Source: Acanthornis magna (lineage: Eukaryota; Chordata; Aves; Passeriformes; Acanthizidae). From it: DNA of 64,000 nucleotides. This document shows positions 35,041 through 45,591 of the stretch, one piece after another (position 1 is the stretch's first letter; every line of letters starts with the position of its first letter). The translations under genes and the position numbers were made by a program. The notes under the pieces are model-generated. The model was given only the letters and a program-made list of their open reading frames with translations. It was not told the origin of the DNA and did no database searches. Location: the NCBI GenBank assembly GCA_036785705.1, contig JAWUZG010000004.1:10450501-10514500 (forward strand), given 5' to 3'.

Positions 35041-38039
35041 TTCTCTTTTCCTACATGTTTAGGAGTATCCTTCATACACTGAAAATAATTGTGATAATTT
35101 AATATTGCGTACAAAGGACTGACTTATTTTTTTGCTTGTATAGGCTGATCTAGCCTTTTAATTTATATATGAATGCATTTTTATGATCCTTATTAAAAGA
35201 ATAGAACCAGTTTTTCCTTGGAGAATATATATTAATTAAAAGTCTTCACATATAAAATAATATCTATATAATACACTGCTCTCTTTTCTGCTGGTAAATA
35301 CACATGGGCAGTCTAGAAGACATGAGAACAAAATATCAGATTTAATTTTAATTTTACTAAATTTGAAGTATTTCTGCAAAGTTCTGAGTGGGGAATTGAC
35401 ATTATCACAGTTACTAAAATGTTTCTCAATAACTTTGGACACTTTTGGGATAGTAGCATGGTCACCCTCATGTTGCACAGAAATCACATTAAGTTTAAAC
35501 ATAAATTTGGTACAATTATTTCTTTACTCAGAAGAATACACAGGTTTCATAAGAATGTTTTAGGTAAAAAATTTAATAAAAAGACAAAATATTTTCTTCT
35601 CTAATTCCCAAACCAGCACCCATCAAAAATTATTCAGAATTTCAGCTGGGGTTGTCTAATCCAATGTGCCATGTGTGGGAAGGGAGAACGTATGTGATCA
35701 CCAGTCATCTTTTATGAAATTATGGAAATGAGTACAATCAAAGAACATATGGGACTATTAATATACAAGTTTGGGCTTAATTGCATTGAAAACATCATAA
35801 CAAATCTATGTAGGAAGTACAAGTTTCAAGAATGTTAACTAATTATGAGAAAGATTGTCTCAGAGGGCCTGTTGTTTACATGATATAACTAACTTCAGCT
35901 GTTACATCAAGAAGGTAAGGTAGCCCTTACAGAGAAGTTATGGCCCATCTTATGGGACAGTTTGGACATCTTTAGCTGAGTGAAGAGATACTTTAGAATA
36001 GGTTGTAAATAATTCAAAAGTATAAAGTGAAAATCTATTAACTTGTACACATTCAACAAGGGATTTAATCACATATTAGGGATTTAATGAGATACTGGGT
36101 TAAACATCAGTGTGGTCAGAACTACACCTCCATTTAATATACTATACTCCTTATAATACACCCGTCCAGGAAAGTAGCAGTCAGAGGGGCAGGGACTGCA
36201 TCATTCCCATGTGCTGCTTCTTTGCCAGGTGCCACCAGCTCTATCATCAGTGCTAACACTGATGGCTTGACTAGAAGATCCTGAAAGTGGTCTTTAAAGT
36301 GATGGATCATTGGAGCTTACAATTTAATAACATCCTAGAAGAAGAAAGTCCTTTGTGTATCTTGCTGATTTGCATCTCAGGAGATTATGATTATTACTTG
36401 ATCTTGTAACATACTTTTCATCTGCAAACAGCAAGTAGGGGTGAAAGAGGAGCCTGAAGCTGCTTGAGACTGTTTTAATGAGTGAAGCCTCCTTGAACTG
36501 ACTTTCAGAAAAGACATTAATTGCAGAAAGGTCTCATAATAATTATAGTATCTTGAAACATTTAAGTTATCTTGGCTATAAAATGGGGCCTACACAATCA
36601 AATTATTACAGGCACAGTATTAAACTGCCTACTTTTTTGTGGTTTGCTCCCACTATTATCATGTTCTCATTAGCCAAGTAAAAGTATTTCATTTCTACAG
36701 ATTTTATAGTAGATAGGGTTTATAATGCACTTCAGGGATTGCAGGACTAATAACACATCTCTTCAAAACGTGCAGTGAAGCAGCAGCACTTTAAGTACCC
36801 CATGCATGCATTCCTGCATTTTGAGAATAACATAAAATCAATCAGACCTCTAAAGATGCAACCAACTTTCAGAGCTTAACATCCCATAAAGAAAATCTTA
36901 TGTACTTATATTTTTTTTTCTTTTTTCATGTTTCTTTTTTTTCTTCTTTTTTTTTTTTTTTCTGTCCTTAAGGGCAAGGCAGAAAATCGTGTGTTAACTA
37001 ATGGACTGACGTAAGTGGGTGATAAGAGTAGTCTATAATGGCCCAGAACTGTCATGAACTTCCGGAGCAAAAAAACTCATGTTGAGTTGAGGATTCATCA
37101 TGAAACTGTCCATGATAACATACAGGAGATTTATGGCCAGGTTGGATCACTTCCGTAAATTCATCCTGGTGATTTCCAGGCAGGAAATAGGTTGAAAAGG
37201 TTTTCTTCCCAAAATATCTGCCATACATAAAAAACACTTTAAAATAGTAAAGAAAGCAGAACAAGTTTTTAGCTAAGAGCAAATGTAAAGCAATTTAAAC
37301 AATTTTACCATCAACTGGAATTTATTCCATTGCTCCTCTGTGCTTTTCTTCCAGGAGAGCTGCTTCTGCTACATTGAGCTCTACTCTTTACCAGCTGTAC
37401 ATCACTTAAGCTTAATACTTCTGCCTTTGTCAGACCTTTTAAAAAGTCCAGAAGATATTAAAGACAGCTTTTTACCTCCAGTTAGGTCTTACAAATCAGG
37501 GTCATTTTTCTAATCACAAATATATTTTGCTTATAAAAATCTCTTCTTCTGTGGTGAAGAGTTGCAAAACAATACTACTAATAAATTTTTATATATTCTT
37601 CAATGCTGTCATAATTTCTTTAAAGGGCTATTTAATGCAAAATTTCAGAGAAAAGCAATTATCCTTTAAATCAGTATTATTTACAATATTGTGATGTTTG
37701 AAAAAATCTATGACCATGAATTTGTGCTGCATTCAGTCTATCAATTCTAAATGAATGATTTTGATTTACAGACTTGTGGAAAAAGTGTATTTTCAAAAAA
37801 TGGCCAATATTATGCCTAATGTCATCTACTACTGATTGAGATTTCTGCTTAATCAAAGTAATTTCTTTTCAGTTCTTCCCTCATCAACTAGGGAATAAAT
37901 TGGTCACCTGTTTTTGCTATTAAAATACTGAGCATACCTTTATAGATGCTATTTCTCCGTTATTTCTGGATATGGTGAAACTAAGAAAAAACCAATTCAA
38001 TTGGAGGCCTTGTGTTTAGCTATCTTTCACACAGTGATG
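35041..38039. other. Unannotated AT-rich DNA with a poly-pyrimidine tract
   Basis: No gene recognised. A T/C-rich tract lies at 36911-36963 and is followed by CTTAAGGGCAAGG, which by itself resembles a 3' splice site; no exon could be supported. Confidence 0.5.
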
Positions 38040-38490
38040 TTTCTTGCCATGACTTTAAAAAGACTTTGACATTGTCTTCCATGGTATCTTTATAGCAAAA
38101 CTGGTGAGGTATGGTTTGGACAGGTGGCTTTAAGGTGAGAGAATTATACGTTTGGCTTAAGTTAGGTGTAGTAATAATCAGAGTACAAAGTCCACCTAGA
38201 GGCCAATAATTATTGAGGTTTTTCAAAGATATCTAGAACTCTTTTTGATACTGGCAATTATAGTTTTATAAGTCCGTATCAGGATAATGTAAAGAAAATC
38301 TCCCTCCAGGAATTTGTGGATAGTATCAAAAAGTGGTGTCAGTGTGGGCATTAAGTGATGCACTCAAAGGAAGGGATGCTACTACAGTAGTCCTTGACAG
38401 AACAGAGAAATGACCTACAAGAACCTCAAAAAATTTAACAAAGCAAAATGCACCTGAGACTGAAACACCCCACACAGCAGCATAGGCCAA
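38040..38490 (+). mobile_element. CR1 LINE reverse-transcriptase fragment (outer element, part 1)
   Basis: TTAAAAAGACTTTGACATTG and the following bases match the start of the CR1 reverse-transcriptase AFDTVPH block. Further on, AACAAAGCAAAATGCACC at about 38438-38455 matches the FNKAKCKV block downstream of the catalytic Asp-Asp. All frames are broken. The element is cut at about 38500 by an oppositely oriented CR1 and its 3' end reappears at about 39030. Confidence 0.7.
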
Positions 38491-38529
38491 ATACTTACTA
38501 GGCTCAGTGGTGAAATTAAGGCAGGTTAT

Positions 38530-38865
38530 GCAGAGTCTTAGCCAGACAGGAACAAAACCTGGCAAAGATGGATACTGCAAAACATTCCTGTGCAACCTCC
38601 TTTACTCTTTGGCTGTCCTCATGCTGAGAAAGTTTTTGTTCATATCTATTTTGAACTTGTCTTGTTTCAACTTATGCCCACTGTCTCTTTTTCTCCTACC
38701 ATGCACTTTTGTGAAGTGCCTGACTCCCTCTTCTTAGTAAACTCATCCTTAAGTACTGCGAGGCTCCTGTTCAGTGCTTCCAAAGCCATCTCTTTTTTAG
38801 ACTCACCAACCCCAATTCTTTTTGTTCTCATAAGGCAAATGCTCCAAAACCGGGGCATGGGAAAC
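38530..38865 (-). mobile_element. CR1 LINE fragment (inner element, opposite strand)
   Basis: Reversed CR1 ORF2 C-terminal and 3' region: CTGCAAAACATTCCTGTGC near one end, then GAGAAAGTTTTTGTTCATAT, then CTTATGCCCACTGTCTCTTT. Opposing frames of 75-104 codons overlap here and none is a complete CR1 C-terminus. It lies between two pieces of a plus-strand CR1. Confidence 0.75.
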
Positions 38866-39029
38866 TTTGCTTGTGAAAGCTGGCACAACTTCAAAAAACA
38901 CTAAGAAGAGAGACAGACATTGACTGAGTGTGTATAGTAAAATACAGATGTGAATATGTGCAATGGCAAGTTCCAGTTAGATCATGGGAAGCACTCTGTA
39001 CTGTGAAGGTGATCTATCAGAGGGGCAAT

Positions 39030-39141
39030 GGATGCACTGTTCTTGGAAATTTTCGAATACTAATTTGATAAGGGCCTGAGCAATATGATTTGCTTTGGTT
39101 GGACCAGATTATGTCCCCTCCAACCTCAGTAATTCTATGAC
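39030..39141 (+). mobile_element. CR1 LINE 3' tail (outer element, part 2)
   Basis: GATAAGGGCCTGAGCAATAT, then GGTTGGACCAGATTATGTCC, then CCTCCAACCTCAGTAATTCT ending ATGAC is the avian CR1 3' end in plus orientation. It probably belongs to the element starting at 38040, although two independent insertions are possible. Confidence 0.78.
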
Positions 39142-42085
39142 ATTTTGGAGGGGAAAGTGAACCAAGCCATTCGTGTTTCTCATCTTTTGTGCTTAAATTT
39201 TTAGAGAGACAAATGCTTAGAAATAGACAGCAAATGGATGAGGCAGGTGCTCTTTCCTTTCCCTACATCAAAAGCCAGCTATTTGTACTGTACTGGTCTG
39301 CCATTCAGAAACTTGCATTCAAGTGAAAAAAATGCACCTCCAGAGCTCTCATTTTTGTGTAGATAATTCAGTGAGACTTTTGAGGGAAAGAACAGAAATG
39401 GTTGTTATCTACAAGACAAATGTAAGCATAGTGGAGTCTGAACTCCAGAAGAGAATATGCATTAATAAATTCACATCCATGCATGCATAGTTAATTTCAA
39501 AGGGCTGACCAACATAATTTTAGAATGAACCATTTTACCCAAAAGACAGAAAAAGTGTAGTGTTCCCTGACTCCTGTTTTGTTAAATCAGAAGTCAAGCT
39601 TGTACTTGTTCAAAGTCAGCCAAATGCTTGGACTGATCCTTACCATTATGATAATACCTATGGATAACATGGATTAGATTCCTGATGGATTATCATAAGA
39701 TATTGTTTGGGCACATACAGTTTATGTATTTCAAAACACAAATTCTTGGCAAATGAAAGTTTTAAATTATGAATAAATAATATAGAAAATGATTTGTTAT
39801 AGTTACAAGTCCAAAGTTGTGCATTACTGTTCAAGGATGTATTTATTTTTATTTAGTGTTCCTTACAATGCTGAATGAACTCATGTCTGAACTTAGACAC
39901 AATCTAGAACCAGTTCATGCAAACTCCATTGGCTGATTGCAGCTGCTAATGATCTGTGAAAGGAAAGTCAATTTACCCCTTGATAGACATTACTGTACCA
40001 AATGTAGCAAAAAGCTAAGTGAAATGTGAAGCATTTGCTGTTCAGTGGGGAAAGATACTATTAGTGTGTCCAGTTTCTTTTTGGGGGTCAAAGAAAATGC
40101 GTCTGTCTTCTGTTTATTTGCAGTTTTGATTTTTTTGGCTGTTTACTAATGTAAACACTATTTTTATACATGAGCTTGTTATTATGTATACAATTTCACA
40201 GTTCCTTTCAGCTGTATTTACCACCTCTTAGACCAATAAACTATTTAAATTATGAAAAATTTTAGCTGCCATGGTTTGCATACTATCAGACTAATTAATT
40301 TATTAAAGAGCAATTGATATTCCCACACACCTTGATTGGCCTGCCTTGTGTTCATAACTTCACTTCTGCTAAGCGTAACGTGATTCTTAGCATTAGAGAG
40401 TCTTGAATTTTTCACTGAAGTTAATTAATGGAAAATGTATTCCATGCTTCTCTCTTTTCAAATTATCTGGACACAGATTTTGATTTTTATTTGTTGGATA
40501 TTTTTAATGGAGAAATCCTATATTGGCCAGAGTACCGAGGCAGATGTGCTGACAATATTTTTTCCAGAGCACCATAAAATATACTGAAAGAATTTTGAAT
40601 GTTTAAAGTTAAGGGTTTTTTGAAGACAAGAAGGAAAAGTTACATTTTTCAAATAAGTAAATTCAGAGTTAGAGGATAAAAATTGGGATTTTTTTGAGAC
40701 AGTTTCCTCTCTAGCTCACCACGTCTATATTAGCAGGATGGTCAATTTTCTTCAGTCCTGTTCTCAACCCAGTAATTCTTAATGGCTTTCTGGGCTGTGA
40801 AAAACTCCACAAAATTCATTTGGAGTGTATAAAAAAAGTGTTTATTTTTATATAATTTTCTCTCTATTTTTCTCTCTCTTTCCATTATTTCTTTGTTTTG
40901 ATTGTGTGTTTGACGTCTCAATATTTCCCCTCTTCATTACTTTTTCCTTCCGTCCTTCCCCATCTCAAACTTCAAAATCGGTTTTCAGCTCTGCACACTC
41001 TTTTACTCTGAAGGAAGGCTCAGTTGCCTTGCCCAGAGTGCAGCAGCCAAGGCAAGCCTTAGACTCCTCCTTCCTCTCTGCTACAACAATTTTTTTAAAC
41101 AATACAACACATATTTCACAGTCAAAATACATATGTGGGAAATACATGATGAAGAATGAAGGTATATTGGTGTACATCTGAAATGTTTCTATTTCTCAGG
41201 AATTATGAAATTGCAGATGGAATTCTTACAGAGTGTCTGAAAAAATGTACATTACATTATCTTGAAAGCTACTCAAGTCACAGAAATCTTATATCCAAGT
41301 ATATTACTTGGATACAAAAAAATAACAACTCAAAACTCTTTAAATTTTCCTTGCTTTAGAAGAACAGTTGTTCCAGAGATGACATTCCTACTGTACATTG
41401 CTCATATAGTAATGTAATTCCTACTAAAAGTATTCTGGAATGTCTTTTATAAACATTAACTCATCACAGCTGAAAATCTTGTTATCTTCAACTTTTCTAA
41501 TACTAAAAATGAATAACCATATGAGAAAACCAAGCACTTGACCTTTGGTGGGATTAAGCTAATTTTTTCTAGTTATTACTTACATATTAAATAAATACAT
41601 ATACGGATATTGAAAACTTTTTTGAAAGTATGATGTTGCAATCTTATAAACAAGGCTTGCCAACATGCTGCTTACATGAGATGACTTCTGTTGGAATAGT
41701 TATCAGTCATGTCAGTTTTGCAGATTTTCTAAATTTGATTAAAAAATAATGCCTTACGATGGCAGAATCCTCACCCTCTCCCCGATGTTTATCATATTAG
41801 AATATTAGGCCAGCCTTGAGTGATGTATGAATGTTGATGGAAGCTCCTCTAGAATGTCTTATTGTCTATCCCATGACATTCTCTTGTAAAACAAGATGAA
41901 AAAAAATGCCAGCAAATCACTGGATCTAGTTCAAATATTTTTATTGCACTTATAAGTCACAAAATATGATGATTTTTCAGTCAGAAAAGTTAATTATTTC
42001 AGTTCTTGGGTCCCTCATGAAAGCAATACTAAAGAACTAAAGATTCATCTAGGAAAATTTTGGGGAAATTGGGTAGTGTATTCAG
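39142..42085. other. Unannotated AT-rich DNA
   Basis: No gene recognised. A 118-codon frame at 40825-41181 starts in a T-rich run and has no domain. The 39880-40450 stretch contains several TAATTA-type homeodomain cores, common in AT-rich DNA. Confidence 0.5.
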
Positions 42086-42262
42086 GGAGAAATAAGCGTA
42101 AGGAGCATAAAGAGGAAAAAAGTATTAAGAAAGAAAATGAAAGAGGAAAAAAGGAAGAAAAAGAAAAAAAGACAATTAAAAAGACAAAGAGACATATACA
42201 AAGACAAAAATGGAACAGGAAAAGAAAAAGAGAAATGAAACGGGAAAAGGTAAAGGAAGGCA
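42086..42262 (+). repeat. Purine-rich low-complexity tract
   Basis: About 175 bases are almost entirely A and G on the plus strand, with AGAAAAAG-, GAAAGAGG- and GGAAAAGG-type runs. It creates a Lys/Glu/Arg-rich 79-codon frame and an opposite Phe/Leu-rich 63-codon frame; both follow from composition. Such tracts can form unusual structures such as triplexes; no function is claimed. Confidence 0.85.
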
Positions 42263-42421
42263 GAATCCCTCACTGTTATTCATCACTAATACACATATTA
42301 ATGGACTGGGACTAATGAGATATTGCATTAAGCATGAACCTAATCACTAAGCTTTCATAATCCCCAGTACCACCTACTTAAGACATTCTGTTTCCTGACC
42401 TTTTCTCACTTAAGTGAGTAT

Positions 42422-42997
42422 TATGGTTTAACCTGAGCCAGCAGCTCAGCATCTCACTCATTACAAACATAGAGAGGCAGAGAAGAGAATCAGGAGAATA
42501 AAAGACATGTGGGTTGAGGTAAAAGCACCTTAGCATTCAAAATAATAATAATAATAATAATAATATTTACATTAATAATAATAGTAAGAGGAGGAGGAAA
42601 ACAAGAGAGAGAAATAAGCCTCAAGAGAAACAAGCAATGCAAATGAAAAACAATTTCTCAACACCAAACAATGGATGCCCTGCTTGTTCCCAAGAAGCAG
42701 CCCCCAGTCAACTTTATCCATAGTGATATGCTGAACAGGATGTCATGTGTTACGGAATATCCAGTTGATCATTTTGGATCAGTTGTCCTGGTTGTGTTCC
42801 CACCCAGCTTTTTGAGCATCCCCAGCCTCCTCACTGGTGAGGTGGTGCAAAAAACTGTAAAGTCCTTGAGTTAGGGTGAGCTCTGTTAAACAATGACTAA
42901 AACATCAGTGTGTTACCATCATTTTTCTCATTCTAAACCCAAAACAAGGTACTGTACCAGATTTACTCTACCATAGGAAGGCAGCTACAGAATGACA
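42422..42997 (-). mobile_element. Avian endogenous retrovirus LTR with internal (AAT)n
   Basis: Plus-strand block order: TATGGTTTAACCTGAGCCAG, a CATCTCACTCATTACAAACA-like part, GTGGGTTGAGGTAAAAGC, an (AAT)n run at about 42539-42565, AGAGAAATAAGCCTCAAGAG, then GTTGTGTTCCCACCCAGCT and ACATCAGTGTGTTACCATC, ending near GGTACTGTACCAGATTTACT. This order and the ACATCAGTGTGTTA block match a common bird LTR type in reverse orientation. Flanking bases AGTAT and TAAAA do not match, so no target-site duplication is visible. It is probably a solo LTR. Confidence 0.85.
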
Positions 42998-45003
42998 TAA
43001 AAAGAATTGGTTCTCTCTGTGTCTAAGGAACTACCGTCTGGGGGAAGAGATGTAGAATGAGTACAAAATAAATGGTAATTTTTGTATCTCTTCAGGAAAT
43101 CATGAGGCAGGGATAAGGAATGAGTCATCCAGAAGGCCATGCAAGCATCCAAGGAATTTCACGAAATGAAAGGAAATTACAAGGATGCATCAGCAGAAAG
43201 ATGGGTGCTGATGACCTTAGCGGCACAAAAGGAAAACACCTTCTCCAGGACATTTTGGTACTCCAGCCAGAATGTCTGTGGCAACACTGCCATCGGCATG
43301 GAGACCAGGGCATTATAGAGGAGACTTGAGCTTCTTAGAGGTTATGAAAACTCAGAGATTTGGAAGTGCATGATTATAGCACTATGCTACTAATAGTTAT
43401 TTTGACTGTATTTCTACATTGATCATTCTTTTTACTGCCATTACCATAGTTGTCTTATATGTATCTCACAATTAGACACTGCTTTGACATAACTATATTT
43501 ACCTCATTGTTTGAGTTATATGTTGCAGTCTGTATAAACTAATACTCTATATAAGTTATTAAAATCCTTAATAAATATATACCTCAGTAGAGTCAAAATC
43601 CTCCTTTTGTGATAACATCGTGTGCCCCTGTCTGCCTGCCAGCAGTTTGGCCTTGGAACAGGCTGATTTTTGTTGGGGTTTGAGTTGCTACGTTCCTCTT
43701 TGCTGCTCTTAAGGGTTTTTATATCTTCTTACATTCTTGTCTGTTTTGAGTCTCAGGTGACTTCAATTCTTAGTTTTGAATGTCCTTAAAATGGTAAAAA
43801 AATCTTCCATGCTCTTTGTCTCTCATACCTTCCCTTGCCTTGCCTTCCCTTCCCTCTATAGTTTTTCCGCCATGTTCCTCTCTCCTTCCTTTTATTCCAT
43901 CTCTCTCTTCGCTTCTCTATTTTGCTTACAAACAATAATGAAAGCTATGACTCATAGATAGCTTATTTCAGAACTAATTGCTGAGTCATACTGCAACACT
44001 AGAGAGAAAATAAATATTACAAAAATTCATATATCTGTATTACAGAAAGATTGGTATTTTAGTGAGTTCTCGGTTGTTGTGAAAGCCCTGAAATACTGTG
44101 TCTGTTCTTGGATCAGTTTAGGCATTTTACATAACAAATATGTAATGTCAGCCTACTCTGTATAAATAGAACTACTGCAAAATACCACTTCTGTATGTAT
44201 AATCTCATGAACAAAGTTTGTATTTTTTTAGCTCCTCTCCTCCTCTTTCAAAATAAATTAAATTTGGGATATGCTTCACATATAATATACTGTCAACAAA
44301 TAAAACTTGCCAGTGCAATACATTGGAGACAATCTTATTTTTTCTCAGCCCTCACTGACATTTTTCACATCAACAGAAATAGTCCAGAAATGGGGTTTTT
44401 TTGTGACCTTATGTTGAAGTAAGGAAACAACTTAGTGATAGACTGTGATATTTCAATTCCTTTCCCTTTAAAATTGTCTTGGTTTACTGACTGTAACTTT
44501 AGAATATCCTCTACATTATTGTAATGATCTAATTAATTTGCCATGATGATATGGTCCAGCACATTTATAGGCTCTACTTCTACAATGAATTAATAAATTT
44601 GTTAGATGTTTAAGTATGAACTATGTTTTCCAGGTGCTGAGTACTTTTTGTATTATTTGAAAAGAGGCTGCTAATTTATGAGTATATAAACTCCATGACG
44701 ATGAGTCAGAACATGTATCTCTTTGTCAGTATGTCTCTGTTTTGGTTTAAAACCTCGTCACAAAAGTTGCACAGTGCTCATCAAATTATACTTTTTATAA
44801 TCAAATTATTATGACCTTCACATACATGGAATAAGTGATGAACCCAGGAAGTGTTTCACCACAGCTAGAATCTGAATACAATAGTATCGACTGTCTGAGA
44901 TCATTACTGACAATGCTTAGTCAAAGTTTTCATACCTGCTGTTTTAGAAACCGAGGGCGAAAATATTTAAATTTTTTTAAGAGATTTTAATAATACTCCT
45001 TCA
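42998..45003. other. Unannotated AT-rich DNA
   Basis: No gene recognised. Opposing 62-69-codon frames at 43120-43329 overlap fully and carry no domain. Confidence 0.5.
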
Positions 45004-45007
45004 TTGT

Positions 45008-45588
45008 TGTGGTTTGATATTGGCCAGCCACCAAGCCCCATGCAGCCACTCACTCATTCTCCCCACCAGACGAACTTGGGAGAGAATGGGAAGGGTAAAA
45101 GCCGGAAAACTCATTGGCTGAGATAAAGACAGTTTAATATGGAAAGTAAAAGTGGCACACACAAAGAAAGCAAAGCAAAGAATTAATTCAGTGCTTCCCA
45201 TGGGAAGGCAGGTGTGTAGCCATCTCTGGGAGAGCAGGGCCCCATCACATGTGTTGGGAAGAAAAACATCAGATGTCCCACACTTCCTCCTTCTCCCCAC
45301 CACTTTATATACTGAGCATGGTGTCACATGGTCTGGAATACCCCTTTAGTCAGTTTGGGTCACCTGTCCCAGTTGTGTCCCCTCCCAACCTCCCATGTAC
45401 CTCCAGTCTCCTCATCATCATGTTAGTAGAAAAAGCACAAAAGGCCTTGGCTCTGTGGAAGCCCTGCTCAGCAATAATAAAAAATATCTCTATATTGTTA
45501 TCACTGTGTTCAGCACAAATCCAAAACACAGACCCATACCAGACACTGTGAAGAAAGTTAACTCTACCCCAGCCAAGAGCAGTACCCA
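45008..45588 (-). mobile_element. Avian endogenous retrovirus LTR, near full length
   Basis: Starts TGTGGTTTGATATTGGCCAG on the plus strand. The order is CCATGCAGCCACTCACTCAT, AAAACTCATTGGCTGAGATA, CATGGGAAGGCAGGTGTG, TTTATATACTGAGCATGGTG, ACATGGTCTGGAATACCCC, then a TTATCACTGTGTTCAGCAC end ending near GCAGTACCCA. A TATATAAA-like box on the minus strand (about 45303-45310) fits a promoter in a minus-strand LTR. Flanks CATTG and CATTTG differ by one inserted T, an imperfect candidate duplication. Opposing 100-108-codon frames are LTR read-through. Confidence 0.85.
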
Positions 45589-45591
45589 CAT

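Noticed and set aside
40825..41181. 118-codon plus-strand frame with a hydrophobic start
   Set aside because: The hydrophobic part is encoded by a T-rich run; a 70-codon frame overlaps on the other strand; no domain or partner.
42076..42315. Lys/Glu/Arg-rich frame as a nuclear protein
   Set aside because: Pure consequence of the purine-rich tract.
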